Positions 28,630 through 37,880 of a DNA stretch of 64,000 nucleotides are shown here, piece by piece. The position numbers and the translations under genes are program-made. The stretch covers positions 1 to 64,000 of the forward strand of contig NZ_DAHUXJ010000020.1 of assembly GCF_027307225.1 (NCBI RefSeq). The letters run 5' to 3'. A model generated the notes under the pieces. It saw nothing but the letters and a program-made list of their open reading frames with translations, was not told the DNA's origin and ran no database searches. The DNA is from Bradyrhizobium sp. (GTDB lineage Bacteria > Pseudomonadota > Alphaproteobacteria > Rhizobiales > Xanthobacteraceae). How positions within the stretch are numbered: position 1 is the stretch's first letter; every line of letters begins with the position of its first letter.

Positions 28630-29454
28630 CTAGGGCCGCAACACCTTGGCGGCGCGACGGTATTCCGTCGGCGCCATGCCCACATTGGCGGCGAAGAAAC
28701 GGGTAAATCCGCTTTGCGAGGAGAAGCCGAGGTCGAAGCCGATATCTGCGATCGGCGCTTCGGTCGCGACCAGTGAATCGAGCGCCTGTTCCATCATCAA
28801 GGTATTAAGATAGAGATGGGGTGTAACGCCGGTCTGTGTGCGAAACAGGCGATAGAAATGCGGACGGGAAAGTCCGGATTCCTTCGCGATCAAGTCGAGC
28901 TCAAGCTCGGCACCGAGGCCTTCTGACATCAGCTTGATGGATTTACGCACCCGGAAGTCGGTGACCGACGCCGCACGCGCCTCCTGCGCCGGTTCGTCAG
29001 CTTGCCAGCTTTCGTCGTAGCAGCCGTCGATCAGCTGCCGCAGTTCACAATCGAGACCGGAGAGTGACGGCGCGCCACAAACCAACGCTGCAGTGCGGCG
29101 AATATGCCGGTCGAGCGCGGCAGTGCGCTGGAAACAGGTTCTGCCGAAACGCAGGCCCTGCGCACGCATAGCGTCGGGGGCAAACCATTCGGGGTTGACA
29201 TAAAGAACGAAGAAGATCGCGCCACTATCCATATCGGTGGGCACGAAATTATGCGGCTCCCATGGATTGATGGCAACGATGGAGCTCTCGGTCAGGAGCC
29301 ATCGGTCCTCGCAGACATCGATGCGCGCCGGCGTTCCACCGACATGAAAAATCAGATGCCCCTCGCGATGCGCATGCATGTTGAACGGGCGGTTCAACTG
29401 ATAGACCGTCGCGCGACCGAACCGGCCGTGGAAGACGGCAAGCGCTCGGCTCAT
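28630..29454 (-). CDS. AraC-family transcriptional regulator
   Basis: 274 residues. The N-terminal cupin-type ligand domain has MHAHREGHLIFHV and NPWEPHNF; the C-terminal double helix-turn-helix has LIAKESGLSRPHFYRLFR and IADIGFDLGFSSQSGFTRFF. It is co-oriented between the LivK-type gene and LivH, so it is the likely pathway-specific regulator of the large cluster, sensing the imported compound. Its own operator is not visible. Confidence 0.94.
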   Translation of the reverse strand: MSRALAVFHGRFGRATVYQLNRPFNMHAHREGHLIFHVGGTPARIDVCEDRWLLTESSIVAINPWEPHNFVPTDMDSGAIFFVLYVNPEWFAPDAMRAQGLRFGRTCFQRTAALDRHIRRTAALVCGAPSLSGLDCELRQLIDGCYDESWQADEPAQEARAASVTDFRVRKSIKLMSEGLGAELELDLIAKESGLSRPHFYRLFRTQTGVTPHLYLNTLMMEQALDSLVATEAPIADIGFDLGFSSQSGFTRFFAANVGMAPTEYRRAAKVLRP

Positions 29455-29477
29455 GCCCTCCCCTCCCGCAGGATGAC

Positions 29478-29585
29478 CTAGTACCTCGTCACAGTGGTTT
29501 TGACCGGTTGAATTTGGGTCCGAAGCACCCTGTCCGCCAGCATACCGGCCAGTTCAAAGAGTCAAAACCTGTGTGCAGAGGTACT
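29478..29585. repeat. Long imperfect inverted repeat starting at CTAG
   Basis: The left arm starts CTAGTACCTC then reads CACAGTGGTTTTGAC. The right arm reads GTCAAAACCTGTGTGCAGAGGTACT. The arms pair over about 24 positions with small bulges around an inner loop of roughly 50 bases. The left end and the CAATAAG that follows at about 29599 recall the CTAG palindrome family of the 44-60 kb region, but the core differs and the right end lacks CTAG. It lies between the AraC and LivK-type genes and may act as a transcript-processing hairpin. Confidence 0.5.
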
Positions 29586-29701
29586 GTCTGGTTTTTCAAT
29601 AAGCGTCGATCATCCGGGGATGGAAAGCAAGAGCCGAGAAGGGTTGCCGCGACCAATATTGTCGCAGCAGCCGCTCCTCAAGCTCGTAGAAGCGGGAGAG
29701 G

Positions 29702-30952
29702 TTAGTACTTCTTGCACTCCGGAACGGTTCGACTCGGCAGGCCGATTTTGGCGAAGACGGCCGGGTCGTAGCCGAGTGTCTGGTTCACGTTCGGAATGAC
29801 CTTCACGACCTTGCTGAAGAGTGCGCCCTTGCCGTCGTCCACCACTTCCGTGACGAAGTTCGTGCCGATTGCCTGGCGGTTGGAGTCGAGCTTGATCTTG
29901 CCGTTCGGAGCGTCGATCTCGATCTTGGCAAGTGCATCCTTGAGCTTGGCCTGATTGTTGCTGAGATCGCCGTTGACCTGACGGAGTGCAAGGATCAGCG
30001 CCATGGTCGCATCGTAATAGTTGGTGGCGAGCAACGACGGACTCGGGAATCGCTTCGCCGGTGGGAACGCGTCCTGATAGGCCTTGACGAATTTCTGCCA
30101 ACCCGGATCGTCCCAGGTATCGGCCTGACCACTCGCCGCGATCGTGCCAATCAGTGCGTTCTTGGCGTTGCCCTTCGCCGACAGAATGGTCTGGTCGACC
30201 ATGATCGAGCCGCCCATCAGATGGGCCTTGCCGCCGGCCTGCTGGTACTGATTGAGGAAATTGACCGCGTCAGCGCCTCCGAGGCCGAGATAGATCGCAT
30301 CCACATCGTCCGGCAGCGCCGCGATGACCGATGCGAAATCCTTGGTGCCGAGTGGCACCCATTGCCTGCTGGTAATCTGACCGCCAGCCGCGCAGTACTC
30401 CAGCACGAGCCCGAATACCTGCGTGTAGACGAAGGAATAGTCTTCGCCCACGGTTGCGATCTTCTTGTAACCCTTGTTTTCATAGGCGTATTTGCCGAGG
30501 CCGACCTGCCACTGTGCGCCATCCATGTTGTAGCGGAAGAAGTTCGGCGCCGGATCGACATAGGTGGTTTCCTGCGCACCGGAAGCGGCGTTGACGAAAG
30601 TCAGCTCGGGATGGGTCTTTGCGAAATTCTTGACCGCGATGCCTTCGTCACCTGAAAGCGGCGAGAGGAGGATCTGTACTTTGTCCTGGTCGATCAGCTT
30701 GCGCACGGCGCGGACAGCTGAATCCGGCGTCGCGTCGGTCGAGGCGACGACGAACTCGAGCTCCTTGTCGCCGATCTTTTTTCCGAAGGTGTTGATCGCG
30801 GTTTGGAAGCCGCGAATGCCATCTTCGCCAAGTACGGTATAAGTCCCTTCGAGTGTCGCCGTAATGCCAACCTTGATCTTTTCCTGAGCGAAGGCCGCGC
30901 TCGAGAGCAACAGGCTCGTCAACGCGACCAGTCCCACACAACCTTTCAACAT
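29702..30952 (-). CDS. LivK-type periplasmic binding protein (ABC transporter)
   Basis: A 416-residue type I periplasmic binding protein. Signal peptide MLKGCVGLVALTSLLLSSAAFAQ, then KVGITATLEGTYTVLGEDGIRG and the central motifs LSPLSGDEGIAV, ATVGEDYSFVYTQ and DAIYLGLGGADAVN. It captures the substrate for the LivHMGF transporter encoded downstream. GGAGGAG sits just before ATG 30952. An in-frame start 19 codons upstream would put non-signal residues first, so it was not chosen. The gene is separated from AraC by 247 bp with a large hairpin, which may allow higher expression than the rest. Confidence 0.95.
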   Translation of the reverse strand: MLKGCVGLVALTSLLLSSAAFAQEKIKVGITATLEGTYTVLGEDGIRGFQTAINTFGKKIGDKELEFVVASTDATPDSAVRAVRKLIDQDKVQILLSPLSGDEGIAVKNFAKTHPELTFVNAASGAQETTYVDPAPNFFRYNMDGAQWQVGLGKYAYENKGYKKIATVGEDYSFVYTQVFGLVLEYCAAGGQITSRQWVPLGTKDFASVIAALPDDVDAIYLGLGGADAVNFLNQYQQAGGKAHLMGGSIMVDQTILSAKGNAKNALIGTIAASGQADTWDDPGWQKFVKAYQDAFPPAKRFPSPSLLATNYYDATMALILALRQVNGDLSNNQAKLKDALAKIEIDAPNGKIKLDSNRQAIGTNFVTEVVDDGKGALFSKVVKVIPNVNQTLGYDPAVFAKIGLPSRTVPECKKY

Positions 30953-31089
30953 CAGACTCCTCCCTTGTCGTGCCACTTCGTGGTGGCCGCAGCCGCTGCG
31001 ACCAGGCATCGCCGGACAAGGCTATCCGAAGACGGAGCGCGCGCGCCCCGCCGAGGCGCTTGCTGCTTGACGGGTAGTCTCATTTTTCT
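30953..31089. promoter_or_regulatory. Divergent promoter region between the catabolic cluster and CDGSH gene
   Basis: Only 137 bp separate the LivK-type start (leftward) from the CDGSH gene (rightward). The main promoter of the minus-strand cluster should lie here, and a target for the AraC protein is expected. No clean consensus promoter was recognised. Confidence 0.4.
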
Positions 31090-31368
31090 ATGTTGCAGCG
31101 CGAAGAGCTGGGTCGGACCATGCCAGTAGCGCGCAACAATATGGTGCCGGACGACCGCACTGGACTGCCCGTTTCGATAGGTCTCGTCGAGGACCCCCTG
31201 GATGGCTGCAGCGGACCGCTCTGGTTGCGCGGCGGAATTGCCGTCATTTCGGCGGATGGCTTTGAATACGAGGTACGCAACCGCGTTACGCTGTGCCGAT
31301 GCGGAGCGTCGAAGAACAAGCCGTTTTGTGACGGCACACATGCGTCGATAAAATTTCAGGCGACATAG
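31090..31368 (+). CDS. CDGSH-type iron-sulfur protein
   Basis: 92 residues. The C-terminal CDGSH signature is LCRCGASKNKPFCDGTH, with three Cys and one His to hold a [2Fe-2S] cluster. The N-terminal part has GPLWLRGGIAVISADG, as in the bacterial 'conserved CDGSH iron-sulfur domain' family. It may act in electron transfer or redox sensing. It is followed 22 bp later by a 49-residue frame and an M20 hydrolase. Confidence 0.92.
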   Translation: MLQREELGRTMPVARNNMVPDDRTGLPVSIGLVEDPLDGCSGPLWLRGGIAVISADGFEYEVRNRVTLCRCGASKNKPFCDGTHASIKFQAT

Positions 31369-31390
31369 TAATACAAGGGAGGACGACAAC

Positions 31391-31540
31391 ATGAACAGCC
31401 AGGAAAAAGCCGTCACCACAGTCGATAAGCTGATTGCGGCGACCAAGGACAAGGCGGTCCATCACATCGTCGTTTGCGGCCGTCTGTCCAATGCGCCGCC
31501 GATCCGCCTTGCGCCAGCTTTCGCGATCATGATGGAGTGA
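31391..31540 (+). CDS. Short 49-residue protein of unknown function
   Basis: ATG 31391 has a strong GGGAGGA eight bases upstream, and the frame ends three bases before the M20 gene. The product starts MNSQEKAVTTVDKLIAATKD and ends APAFAIMME. No family is recognised. It could be a small leader or the start of a gene cut short by deletion, since DKLIAATKDKAVHHIVVCG looks like the beginning of a larger fold. Confidence 0.45.
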   Translation: MNSQEKAVTTVDKLIAATKDKAVHHIVVCGRLSNAPPIRLAPAFAIMME

Positions 31541-31543
31541 CTC

Positions 31544-32812
31544 ATGGCACTGAATCAGACAGGCTCATCCGATCCGGCATTGGGCAATCTCAAAAAGCTC
31601 CTCCCGGAACTGGAAGCCCTTTACAAGGATGTGCACTCGCATCCGGAGTTGTCGATGCAGGAGACCCGCACGTCGGCTCTCGCGGCGGATCATCTTCGCG
31701 CAGCAGGTTTCGAAGTCACGGCCGGTCTCGGCAAGACCGGCGTCGTCGGCCTGCTCCACAATGGCGATGGACCAACGGTCATGCTGCGCGCGGATATGGA
31801 CGCGCTACCTGTCGAGGAAGCGACCGGCCTTCCCTACGCGAGCAACGTGACGGCCACTGACCGGGACGGCAATACGGTCCCGGTGTCGCACATGTGCGGC
31901 CACGATATGCACGTGGCCTGGCTCGTCGGCGCTACGAAGCTGCTCGCCGAGGCCAGGACGACGTGGCGCGGGACCATCATGGCGGTCTTTCAGCCCGGCG
32001 AGGAGACGGCGGAAGGCGCGCAGGCCATGATCGACGACGGGTTGTTCAAGCGCTTCCCGAAGCCGGACGTGGTCCTTGGTCAGCATGTCATGGTGGGGCC
32101 GTCGGGCACGGTCGCCGGACGTGCAGGTGCGATCACCTCTGCGGCGGACAGCTTGCAGATCCGCCTGTTTGGTCGTGGCGCCCACGGCTCTATGCCTCAG
32201 GCGAGCATCGATCCGGTGGTGATGGCGGCCGCGACGGTGCTGCGGCTGCAAACCATTGTTTCGCGCGAGTTAGCTGCGGCAGAGGCGGCGGTCGTAACCA
32301 TCGGCGTGCTGCAGGCGGGGACGAAGGAAAACGTCATTCCGGACGAGGCCATCATCAAACTGAACGTGCGGACTTTTGACGCTGGCGTAAGGACGCGCGT
32401 ATTGAATGCCATCGAGAGGATCGTCAATGCCGAGGCGGCAGCCTCCGGCGCCCCTCGCAAACCGGAGATCACGACGCTGGATCATTATCCTCTCAATGTA
32501 AACGACCGGGAGGCCACCAAACGCGTGGTGGACGCATTCCGGGGGCATTTCGGCATCGAGCGCGTACGGGAAACGGGGCCGGCCCCTGCCAGCGAGGACT
32601 TCGGATCGTTCGGGACCGAATGGCACGTACCCTCGGTCTTCTGGTTCGTCGGCGGCACCGATCCCGAACTTTACGCAAAGGCGAGAGCAGCAAACAAGCT
32701 CAATGAACTTCCGGTGAACCACAGCCCGAAATTCGCGCCCGTTCTTCACCCCACGTTGCAAACCGGGGTTGAAACGCTGGTCGTCGCGACCCGTGCATGG
32801 TTGCCGGCATAA
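31544..32812 (+). CDS. M20D-family metallo-amidohydrolase (HipO/amidohydrolase type)
   Basis: A 422-residue zinc-dependent hydrolase of N-acyl amino acids or similar amides. Motifs in order: HSHPELSMQE, MLRADMDALPVEE, SHMCGHDMHVAWL (metal Cys and His), FQPGEETAEGAQAM (catalytic Glu), GQHVMVGPSG, and PASEDFGSF with a C-terminal metal His in LHPTLQ. The dimerisation lid starts near ADSLQIRLFGRGAHGS. No signal peptide, so cytosolic. Co-oriented with the CDGSH gene and the TRIC-type channel. Confidence 0.94.
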   Translation: MALNQTGSSDPALGNLKKLLPELEALYKDVHSHPELSMQETRTSALAADHLRAAGFEVTAGLGKTGVVGLLHNGDGPTVMLRADMDALPVEEATGLPYASNVTATDRDGNTVPVSHMCGHDMHVAWLVGATKLLAEARTTWRGTIMAVFQPGEETAEGAQAMIDDGLFKRFPKPDVVLGQHVMVGPSGTVAGRAGAITSAADSLQIRLFGRGAHGSMPQASIDPVVMAAATVLRLQTIVSRELAAAEAAVVTIGVLQAGTKENVIPDEAIIKLNVRTFDAGVRTRVLNAIERIVNAEAAASGAPRKPEITTLDHYPLNVNDREATKRVVDAFRGHFGIERVRETGPAPASEDFGSFGTEWHVPSVFWFVGGTDPELYAKARAANKLNELPVNHSPKFAPVLHPTLQTGVETLVVATRAWLPA

Positions 32813-32829
32813 CGCCGGAAAGCGGTAAC

Positions 32830-33495
32830 ATGGAAAAGCTTCCGCTCGTACTTGATCTGACTGGCACCTTCGTCTTCGCGCTTAGCGGAGCATTGGCGGG
32901 GGTCAAGCGAGAACTGGACCTGTTCGGCGTACTGGTGCTGTCATTCGCGGCGGCGAATTCCGGAGGCATCACGCGCGACCTTCTGATCGGCGTCGTTCCT
33001 CCCGGCGCGGTCGACGACTGGCGCTATCTCGGCGTGTCGCTTTTTGCCGGCCTCGTCACCTTCTACTTTTCGTCCCTTATCGTTCGGATGTCGAACTCGG
33101 TTCTTCTTTTCGATGCGGCAGGACTCGCCTTTTTTGCCGTCGCCGGTGCATCGAAAGCGCTGGCCCACGGACTGAATCCGGTCATGGCGATAGTGCTTGG
33201 CATGGTGACGGGGATCGGCGGCGGCATGGTCCGTGACGTGCTGCTGGCGGAGATTCCGACGGTGCTTCGTGCAGAACTATATGCCGTCGCGGCACTGGTA
33301 GCCGCTGCCATCGTGGTAGTCGGACACGTGCTGCAGTTTCCCGTCGCTCCGGTGACGGCGGTAGCGCTCATTTCATGCTTCTCGCTCCGCGTCATGGCGA
33401 TGAGGCGCGGCTGGCGGCTTCCGGTTGCTAAAATAAGGGGTCAACACGATCCGAGGGGCACAAAAGCCGTCTCGAAGGGTCCCGAGAAATCCTAA
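32830..33495 (+). CDS. TRIC-type cation channel family protein (UPF0126)
   Basis: 221 residues with seven predicted membrane helices arranged as two three-helix repeats. Each repeat has the glycine signature: GVLVLSFAAANSGGITRDLL and AIVLGMVTGIGGGMVRDVLL. The family contains bacterial homologues of TRIC potassium channels, and some bacterial members were formerly listed as uncharacterised or glycine transporters. ATG 32830 has GGAAAG upstream; an earlier GTG at 32797 would overlap the M20 gene. Confidence 0.92.
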   Translation: MEKLPLVLDLTGTFVFALSGALAGVKRELDLFGVLVLSFAAANSGGITRDLLIGVVPPGAVDDWRYLGVSLFAGLVTFYFSSLIVRMSNSVLLFDAAGLAFFAVAGASKALAHGLNPVMAIVLGMVTGIGGGMVRDVLLAEIPTVLRAELYAVAALVAAAIVVVGHVLQFPVAPVTAVALISCFSLRVMAMRRGWRLPVAKIRGQHDPRGTKAVSKGPEKS

Positions 33496-33684
33496 CGCCA
33501 TGCGGCCGCGTGATGCAGGATTCGTCGAAGGTTTGCGACACAGAAGAAGCAAGAGCGCAGGTCGAGCGCGACCAGGAGCGCGACCGCCCGTCACGGCCCG
33601 GATATATTCGGGCAGATTTCTGGGGCGAACGACGACGCAAGGTGCCGCAAGCCCGGCAATGCCCCAGGTTGCGGCGGTCGTCGA

Positions 33685-34956
33685 TCATTGCGCCGCTCCC
33701 ACCGCGGCCCGCGCTGAAGGGCATGCGCCGCCTTCGGCGGACCGGGGCCCGCAGGCGCGCTTCAGTAGCGGCGCAAAAGCAAACCACAGCGCGACGGAGC
33801 CCACGGCAAAGCCGCCCAGGACGAGGAATGCGGAAGCGTATCCGATCTCCTGCACGATCCAGCCGCCGATGGCAGGACTGAGAGAGGCGCCGATACCCTG
33901 CGCTGTCATGACGGTGCCCTGTCCGACGTTGACGCGGCCGGTGCCGTCGAGGATGCGAGCAACCAGGCCGGGGACCGCCACGCTCTGCAGGCCGGCGCCG
34001 ACGCCGTCAAGAAACTGGACCGGATAGACCCCCCAGTGGTTAAGCAGATAGGCGGCAAGCACGGCTCGAATTGGAAGCGCGGCAAAGGAAATCAGCAGGA
34101 CGAGCCAGTAGCCTTGCTTTTCAACCGTGCGCATCGCCGCGATCGCCGCGAAGATCATCGTGCCCTGAGCGATCACGATGGTCATTGCGACGAACCCGGC
34201 AGGGTTGCCCTGCTTGTTCGCGACTACGACCATGCCGTAGAGGGGCAGCATGGCGGCATTGCCAAGGTGAAACAGCGCCAACGCCGCCGCGAGCACAAGC
34301 AACGGCCTTGTTCTTAGCAGGACGTTGAAGCCGCTGATCTCCTCCCGTCTTTCGTCCGCGGGATAAAATCCGCGCGCGGCATCGTCGTCGATCGCTTCAC
34401 TCGGGATCAGCAGCACCGAGGCGATGGAGAGAACGCCGAATGCCGCTGCGAGCCAGAACACGGCAGCAAAGCCAAACTGCCAGCCGAGCAGACCTGAAAG
34501 ACCGGCGCCGACCATGTTGCCGGCATGGTTGAAGGCCTGATTGCGGCCGATCTGCCGGTTGAACCCAGCCTGGTGGACGAGACCTAGCGTGACGCCTGCG
34601 ACGGCCGGCCCGATTGCCGCGCCGGCGATTGCGGTCGCGACCTGCGAGGTCGCCACCAGCCAGAAATCCTGCGACAGCAGCACCGCGCCAGATCCAATAA
34701 CCGTGCAAATACCGGGAACGATGACGAACAGCTTCTTGCGGCGCGTGGCGTCGATCAGCGCGCCGGCGGGCGTCGTCACCAGCATGCCGGCAATGCCGCC
34801 GGCGGTCATGACGGTCCCGATCCAGCCGTTCTGCCATCCGTGCGCGAGCAGGAACACGCCAAGGAATGGTCCGATACCGGCCTGCATGTCCGCCATGAAG
34901 AAATTCAGGGCAAGCAGCGGCTTCAATCCATGCTCTGTCTCGGAGGCCGCACTCAT
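33685..34956 (-). CDS. MFS transporter
   Basis: A 423-residue membrane protein with about 12 hydrophobic helices. Between helices 2 and 3 it has the motif A-like GALIDATRRKKLF, and near the middle a charged loop (ADERREEISGF). The opening is MADMQAGIGPFLGVFLLAHGW. Substrate is not evident. A drug-efflux or sugar role would fit; it lies upstream of the SDR/GH15 pair on the same strand but 217 bp away. Confidence 0.92.
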   Translation of the reverse strand: MSAASETEHGLKPLLALNFFMADMQAGIGPFLGVFLLAHGWQNGWIGTVMTAGGIAGMLVTTPAGALIDATRRKKLFVIVPGICTVIGSGAVLLSQDFWLVATSQVATAIAGAAIGPAVAGVTLGLVHQAGFNRQIGRNQAFNHAGNMVGAGLSGLLGWQFGFAAVFWLAAAFGVLSIASVLLIPSEAIDDDAARGFYPADERREEISGFNVLLRTRPLLVLAAALALFHLGNAAMLPLYGMVVVANKQGNPAGFVAMTIVIAQGTMIFAAIAAMRTVEKQGYWLVLLISFAALPIRAVLAAYLLNHWGVYPVQFLDGVGAGLQSVAVPGLVARILDGTGRVNVGQGTVMTAQGIGASLSPAIGGWIVQEIGYASAFLVLGGFAVGSVALWFAFAPLLKRACGPRSAEGGACPSARAAVGAAQ

Positions 34957-35173
34957 TTCGGTCTCTCCAGAATCGCAAAACGAACGCGATGCTCGCGACT
35001 ATTGGGCGCCGCACCGGCGACCGCGCTAGCAGGATCATCGCAAGATGGAGGCCCAAGGGAGCGCCCCAAAACCTCGCCGCGATGGAGATACGGCAGGGAT
35101 TCCTCCCAGACAGTTGTCATGCACATCGCATCAAATTGAATCGCCGCGCACCCGGCGGACAGTGCGGCGTCGA

Positions 35174-36046
35174 TCAGCCACCGGTCGCGAATCCCGGATA
35201 AAGGCTCATCCCTCCATCGACAAACAGGGTGGCGCCGGTGATGTAATCTGCCATATCCGAAGCGAGCCAGGCCACCGCCTGCGCAATGTCGTCCGGCTCC
35301 CCTATGCGCTTGTACGGCACCAGGGTCATGAGGCGTTTGTAGGCGTCCGGACTCTCCCACGCTGGCCGGTTGATGGGAGTCCGAACGGCCCCGGGCGCGA
35401 CTCCGTTGGCGCGAATGGCAAACGGAGCCACTTCCTGGGCGATGCTACGCATCAACTGCATCACGCCGCCTTTCGACGAAGCATAGTTGACATGGCCGGC
35501 CCAGGGTATCTCCTGGTGAACGGAGCTCATGAAGACGAGCTTGCCTGCCGCAGCGGAGATTTGACTGACCACACCGCGTTTCATGAACTCCCGAGCGGCC
35601 TCGCGCGCGCACAGAAACTGTCCCGTGAGGTTCACGCCGATCACCTTGTTCCATTGCGCGAGCGTCATCTCTTGAAAGGAAGCATCGCGCTGCAAACCGG
35701 CATTGCTCACCGCGATGTGCAAGGTGCCGAAATGATCGACCGCTTGGGCAAACATCGACTTGACATCGTCCTCGTTGCTGACGTCCGCCTTGATTGCGAT
35801 GGCCCGGCGGCCTCCCGTTTCGATTTGGTGCGCGACCTCCTCGGCGGTTGCCGGGTCGACCACATAATTTACGACGACGTCCGCGCCTGAAGCTGCAAGA
35901 CCAAGCGCGACAGCCTTGCCGATCCCGGAATTTGCGCCGGTAACCAACGCGGGCTGTCCCTCGAGGACAACGGGGAAACGAACGGCCGGCCGCTGCCTCG
36001 CGCCTGGTGCGGCAGGTCCGGCTGGATCTCTCGTCACTTCAGACAT
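35174..36046 (-). CDS. SDR-family oxidoreductase (glucose 1-dehydrogenase-like)
   Basis: A 290-residue short-chain dehydrogenase. NAD(P)-binding TGANSGIGKAVALGL near residue 40, SNAGLQRDA, the catalytic Ser in MSSVHQ and YASSKGG, and the C-terminal ITGATLFVDGGMSL. GGAGGAG is seven bases before ATG 36046, which overlaps the GH15 stop by eight bases, so the two are coupled. Together they could release a glucose unit and oxidise it to the lactone; the substrate assignment is by family only. Confidence 0.93.
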   Translation of the reverse strand: MSEVTRDPAGPAAPGARQRPAVRFPVVLEGQPALVTGANSGIGKAVALGLAASGADVVVNYVVDPATAEEVAHQIETGGRRAIAIKADVSNEDDVKSMFAQAVDHFGTLHIAVSNAGLQRDASFQEMTLAQWNKVIGVNLTGQFLCAREAAREFMKRGVVSQISAAAGKLVFMSSVHQEIPWAGHVNYASSKGGVMQLMRSIAQEVAPFAIRANGVAPGAVRTPINRPAWESPDAYKRLMTLVPYKRIGEPDDIAQAVAWLASDMADYITGATLFVDGGMSLYPGFATGG

Positions 36047-37880
36047 ATTTGGCTCCTCCACGTGGTGCTCTCTGTCCCTCGCTCGTCAGCGCTTTCTTCC
36101 CCCCGCGAATCTCCGATGGTTTGTCGTCGTGGGTAAGGTTGTGGGCAGTGTTCACAAGTGCGATATGCGAGAACGCCTGCGGAAAGTTACCGACCAGCCT
36201 GCGTTTTGCGACGTCGTATTCTTCGGACAGCAAGCCGACGTCGTTACGCAAGGCGAGAAGCCGCTCGAACAAGGCCTTGGCATCTGCATCCCGACCGATG
36301 AGCTGATAGGCATCGGCGAGCCAAAAGCTGCAGGCCAGGAACATCCCCTCGCCCGGCGGCAAGCCGTCGTTGGTTGCGCTCGTGTCGTAGCGTCGGACGA
36401 AGCCGTCTGCGACCAGCTCTCGCTCGATGGCATTCACCGTCGAGATCACACGCGGATCTTCCGGCGGGAGGAAGCCCACCGCCGGAATCAGCAACAAACT
36501 CGCATCGAGCTGAGGTTCGCCATAGACCTGAACGAAGCACTTCCGGTTCTCGTCGTATCCGCGCTGACAGACATCCGCGTGGATCAAATCCCGGACCGCG
36601 CTCCAGTCGTCGATCGGACCTTCCATCCCGAATTCGGTGGCCGACCTGATGGCCCGATCGAACGCCACCCAGGCCATGATCTTCGAGTATGTGAACTGTT
36701 TGGGGCCGCCGCGGACTTCCCAGATACCTTCGTCAGGTTCGGTCCAAATGGATTTCAGATGATCGAGCAGCGCGCATTGGACAGCCCATGCCCGCTTATT
36801 CTCGCCGAGCCCACCGCGACGGGACTGGTACAGCGCGTCCATCAGCTCGCCATAGACGTCGAGTTGTAGCTGCTGGTGGGCGGCATTTCCGATGCGGACG
36901 GGTTTCGAATTCTCGTAACCGGAAAGCCATGGCACTTCCCATTCAGTGAGCCTGCGTTCGCCGGTGACCGCGTACATGATCTGCAACTGATCGGGGCTCC
37001 CCGCGACGGCGCGAACGAGCCAATCGCGCCACGCACGAGCCTCCTCGTAGTACCCAGCGCCCATCAGCGCCAGCAGAGTGAGCGTGGCATCGCGCACCCA
37101 GCAGAAGCGGTAGTCCCAGTTCCGGGATCCGCCGAGCTGCTCGGGCAGCGATGTCGTCGCGGCCGCGACAATGCCGCCGCTCGGCCGGAATGTGAGGGCC
37201 TTCAGCGTGATGAGAGAACGGAGAACCTCGTCCGAATACGGACCTGCGGCTTTGCATCTCTCCGACCAATCCCGCCAAAACCGTTGAGTGCGCTCCAGGA
37301 GCTGGGAGATCTCCATGGCAGGCACTACATCTCGATAGGACATCTGATGACTGAGCACGAAGGTTCTACGTTCGGCCGCCGAAACGACGAACGAGCCGAC
37401 AGTCCTCATCTTCTGCCCCTGCAGCGGGGCGTCGCTGCGCAGCACCAACATGGAAGGTCCGGCCACCAAGGACAGGCCGCCTTCATCGAGCCGGCTCACC
37501 CACGGCACGGAGACTCCGTAATCGAAGCGTGCCGCCAGTTCGCTGCGCATCGCGACCTGCCCGTCGAGCCCTTCGACGATCCTCACGATCTGGGAATTGT
37601 CGGATTTGGGTGGCATGAAGTCCGTGACACGGACGCTACCTTGATCAGTTCTGAAGGTGGTTTCCAGGATCAGTGTGCCCGGCAGATATCGACGCTCGAC
37701 CGAGTGCGACGCCACGGGCGCAACGCGCCAACAGCCGTTGTTTTCGGATCCAAGCAATTTCGCGAAGCAGCTATCGGAGTCAAACCTTGGCAGGCAAAGC
37801 CAATCGATGGAGCCGTCGGACCCCACCAATGCTGCAGTCTCGCAGTCGCCGATCAGCGCATACTCTTCGATTCGAGCCAT
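36039..37880 (-). CDS. Glycoside hydrolase family 15 protein (glucoamylase/trehalase-like)
   Basis: 613 residues with the bacterial GH15 layout. The N-terminal beta-domain opens IEEYALIGDCETAALVGSDG and contains GSIDWLCLPRFDS. The (alpha/alpha)6 barrel contains GGSRNWDYRFCWVRDATLTL (general acid region) and PGEGMFLACSFWLADAY near the C-terminus. No signal peptide, so cytosolic action on trehalose or a glucan oligomer is likely. The start at 37880 gives the standard family N-terminus; the frame stays open upstream to 37964. Confidence 0.95.
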   Translation of the reverse strand: MARIEEYALIGDCETAALVGSDGSIDWLCLPRFDSDSCFAKLLGSENNGCWRVAPVASHSVERRYLPGTLILETTFRTDQGSVRVTDFMPPKSDNSQIVRIVEGLDGQVAMRSELAARFDYGVSVPWVSRLDEGGLSLVAGPSMLVLRSDAPLQGQKMRTVGSFVVSAAERRTFVLSHQMSYRDVVPAMEISQLLERTQRFWRDWSERCKAAGPYSDEVLRSLITLKALTFRPSGGIVAAATTSLPEQLGGSRNWDYRFCWVRDATLTLLALMGAGYYEEARAWRDWLVRAVAGSPDQLQIMYAVTGERRLTEWEVPWLSGYENSKPVRIGNAAHQQLQLDVYGELMDALYQSRRGGLGENKRAWAVQCALLDHLKSIWTEPDEGIWEVRGGPKQFTYSKIMAWVAFDRAIRSATEFGMEGPIDDWSAVRDLIHADVCQRGYDENRKCFVQVYGEPQLDASLLLIPAVGFLPPEDPRVISTVNAIERELVADGFVRRYDTSATNDGLPPGEGMFLACSFWLADAYQLIGRDADAKALFERLLALRNDVGLLSEEYDVAKRRLVGNFPQAFSHIALVNTAHNLTHDDKPSEIRGGKKALTSEGQRAPRGGAKYV

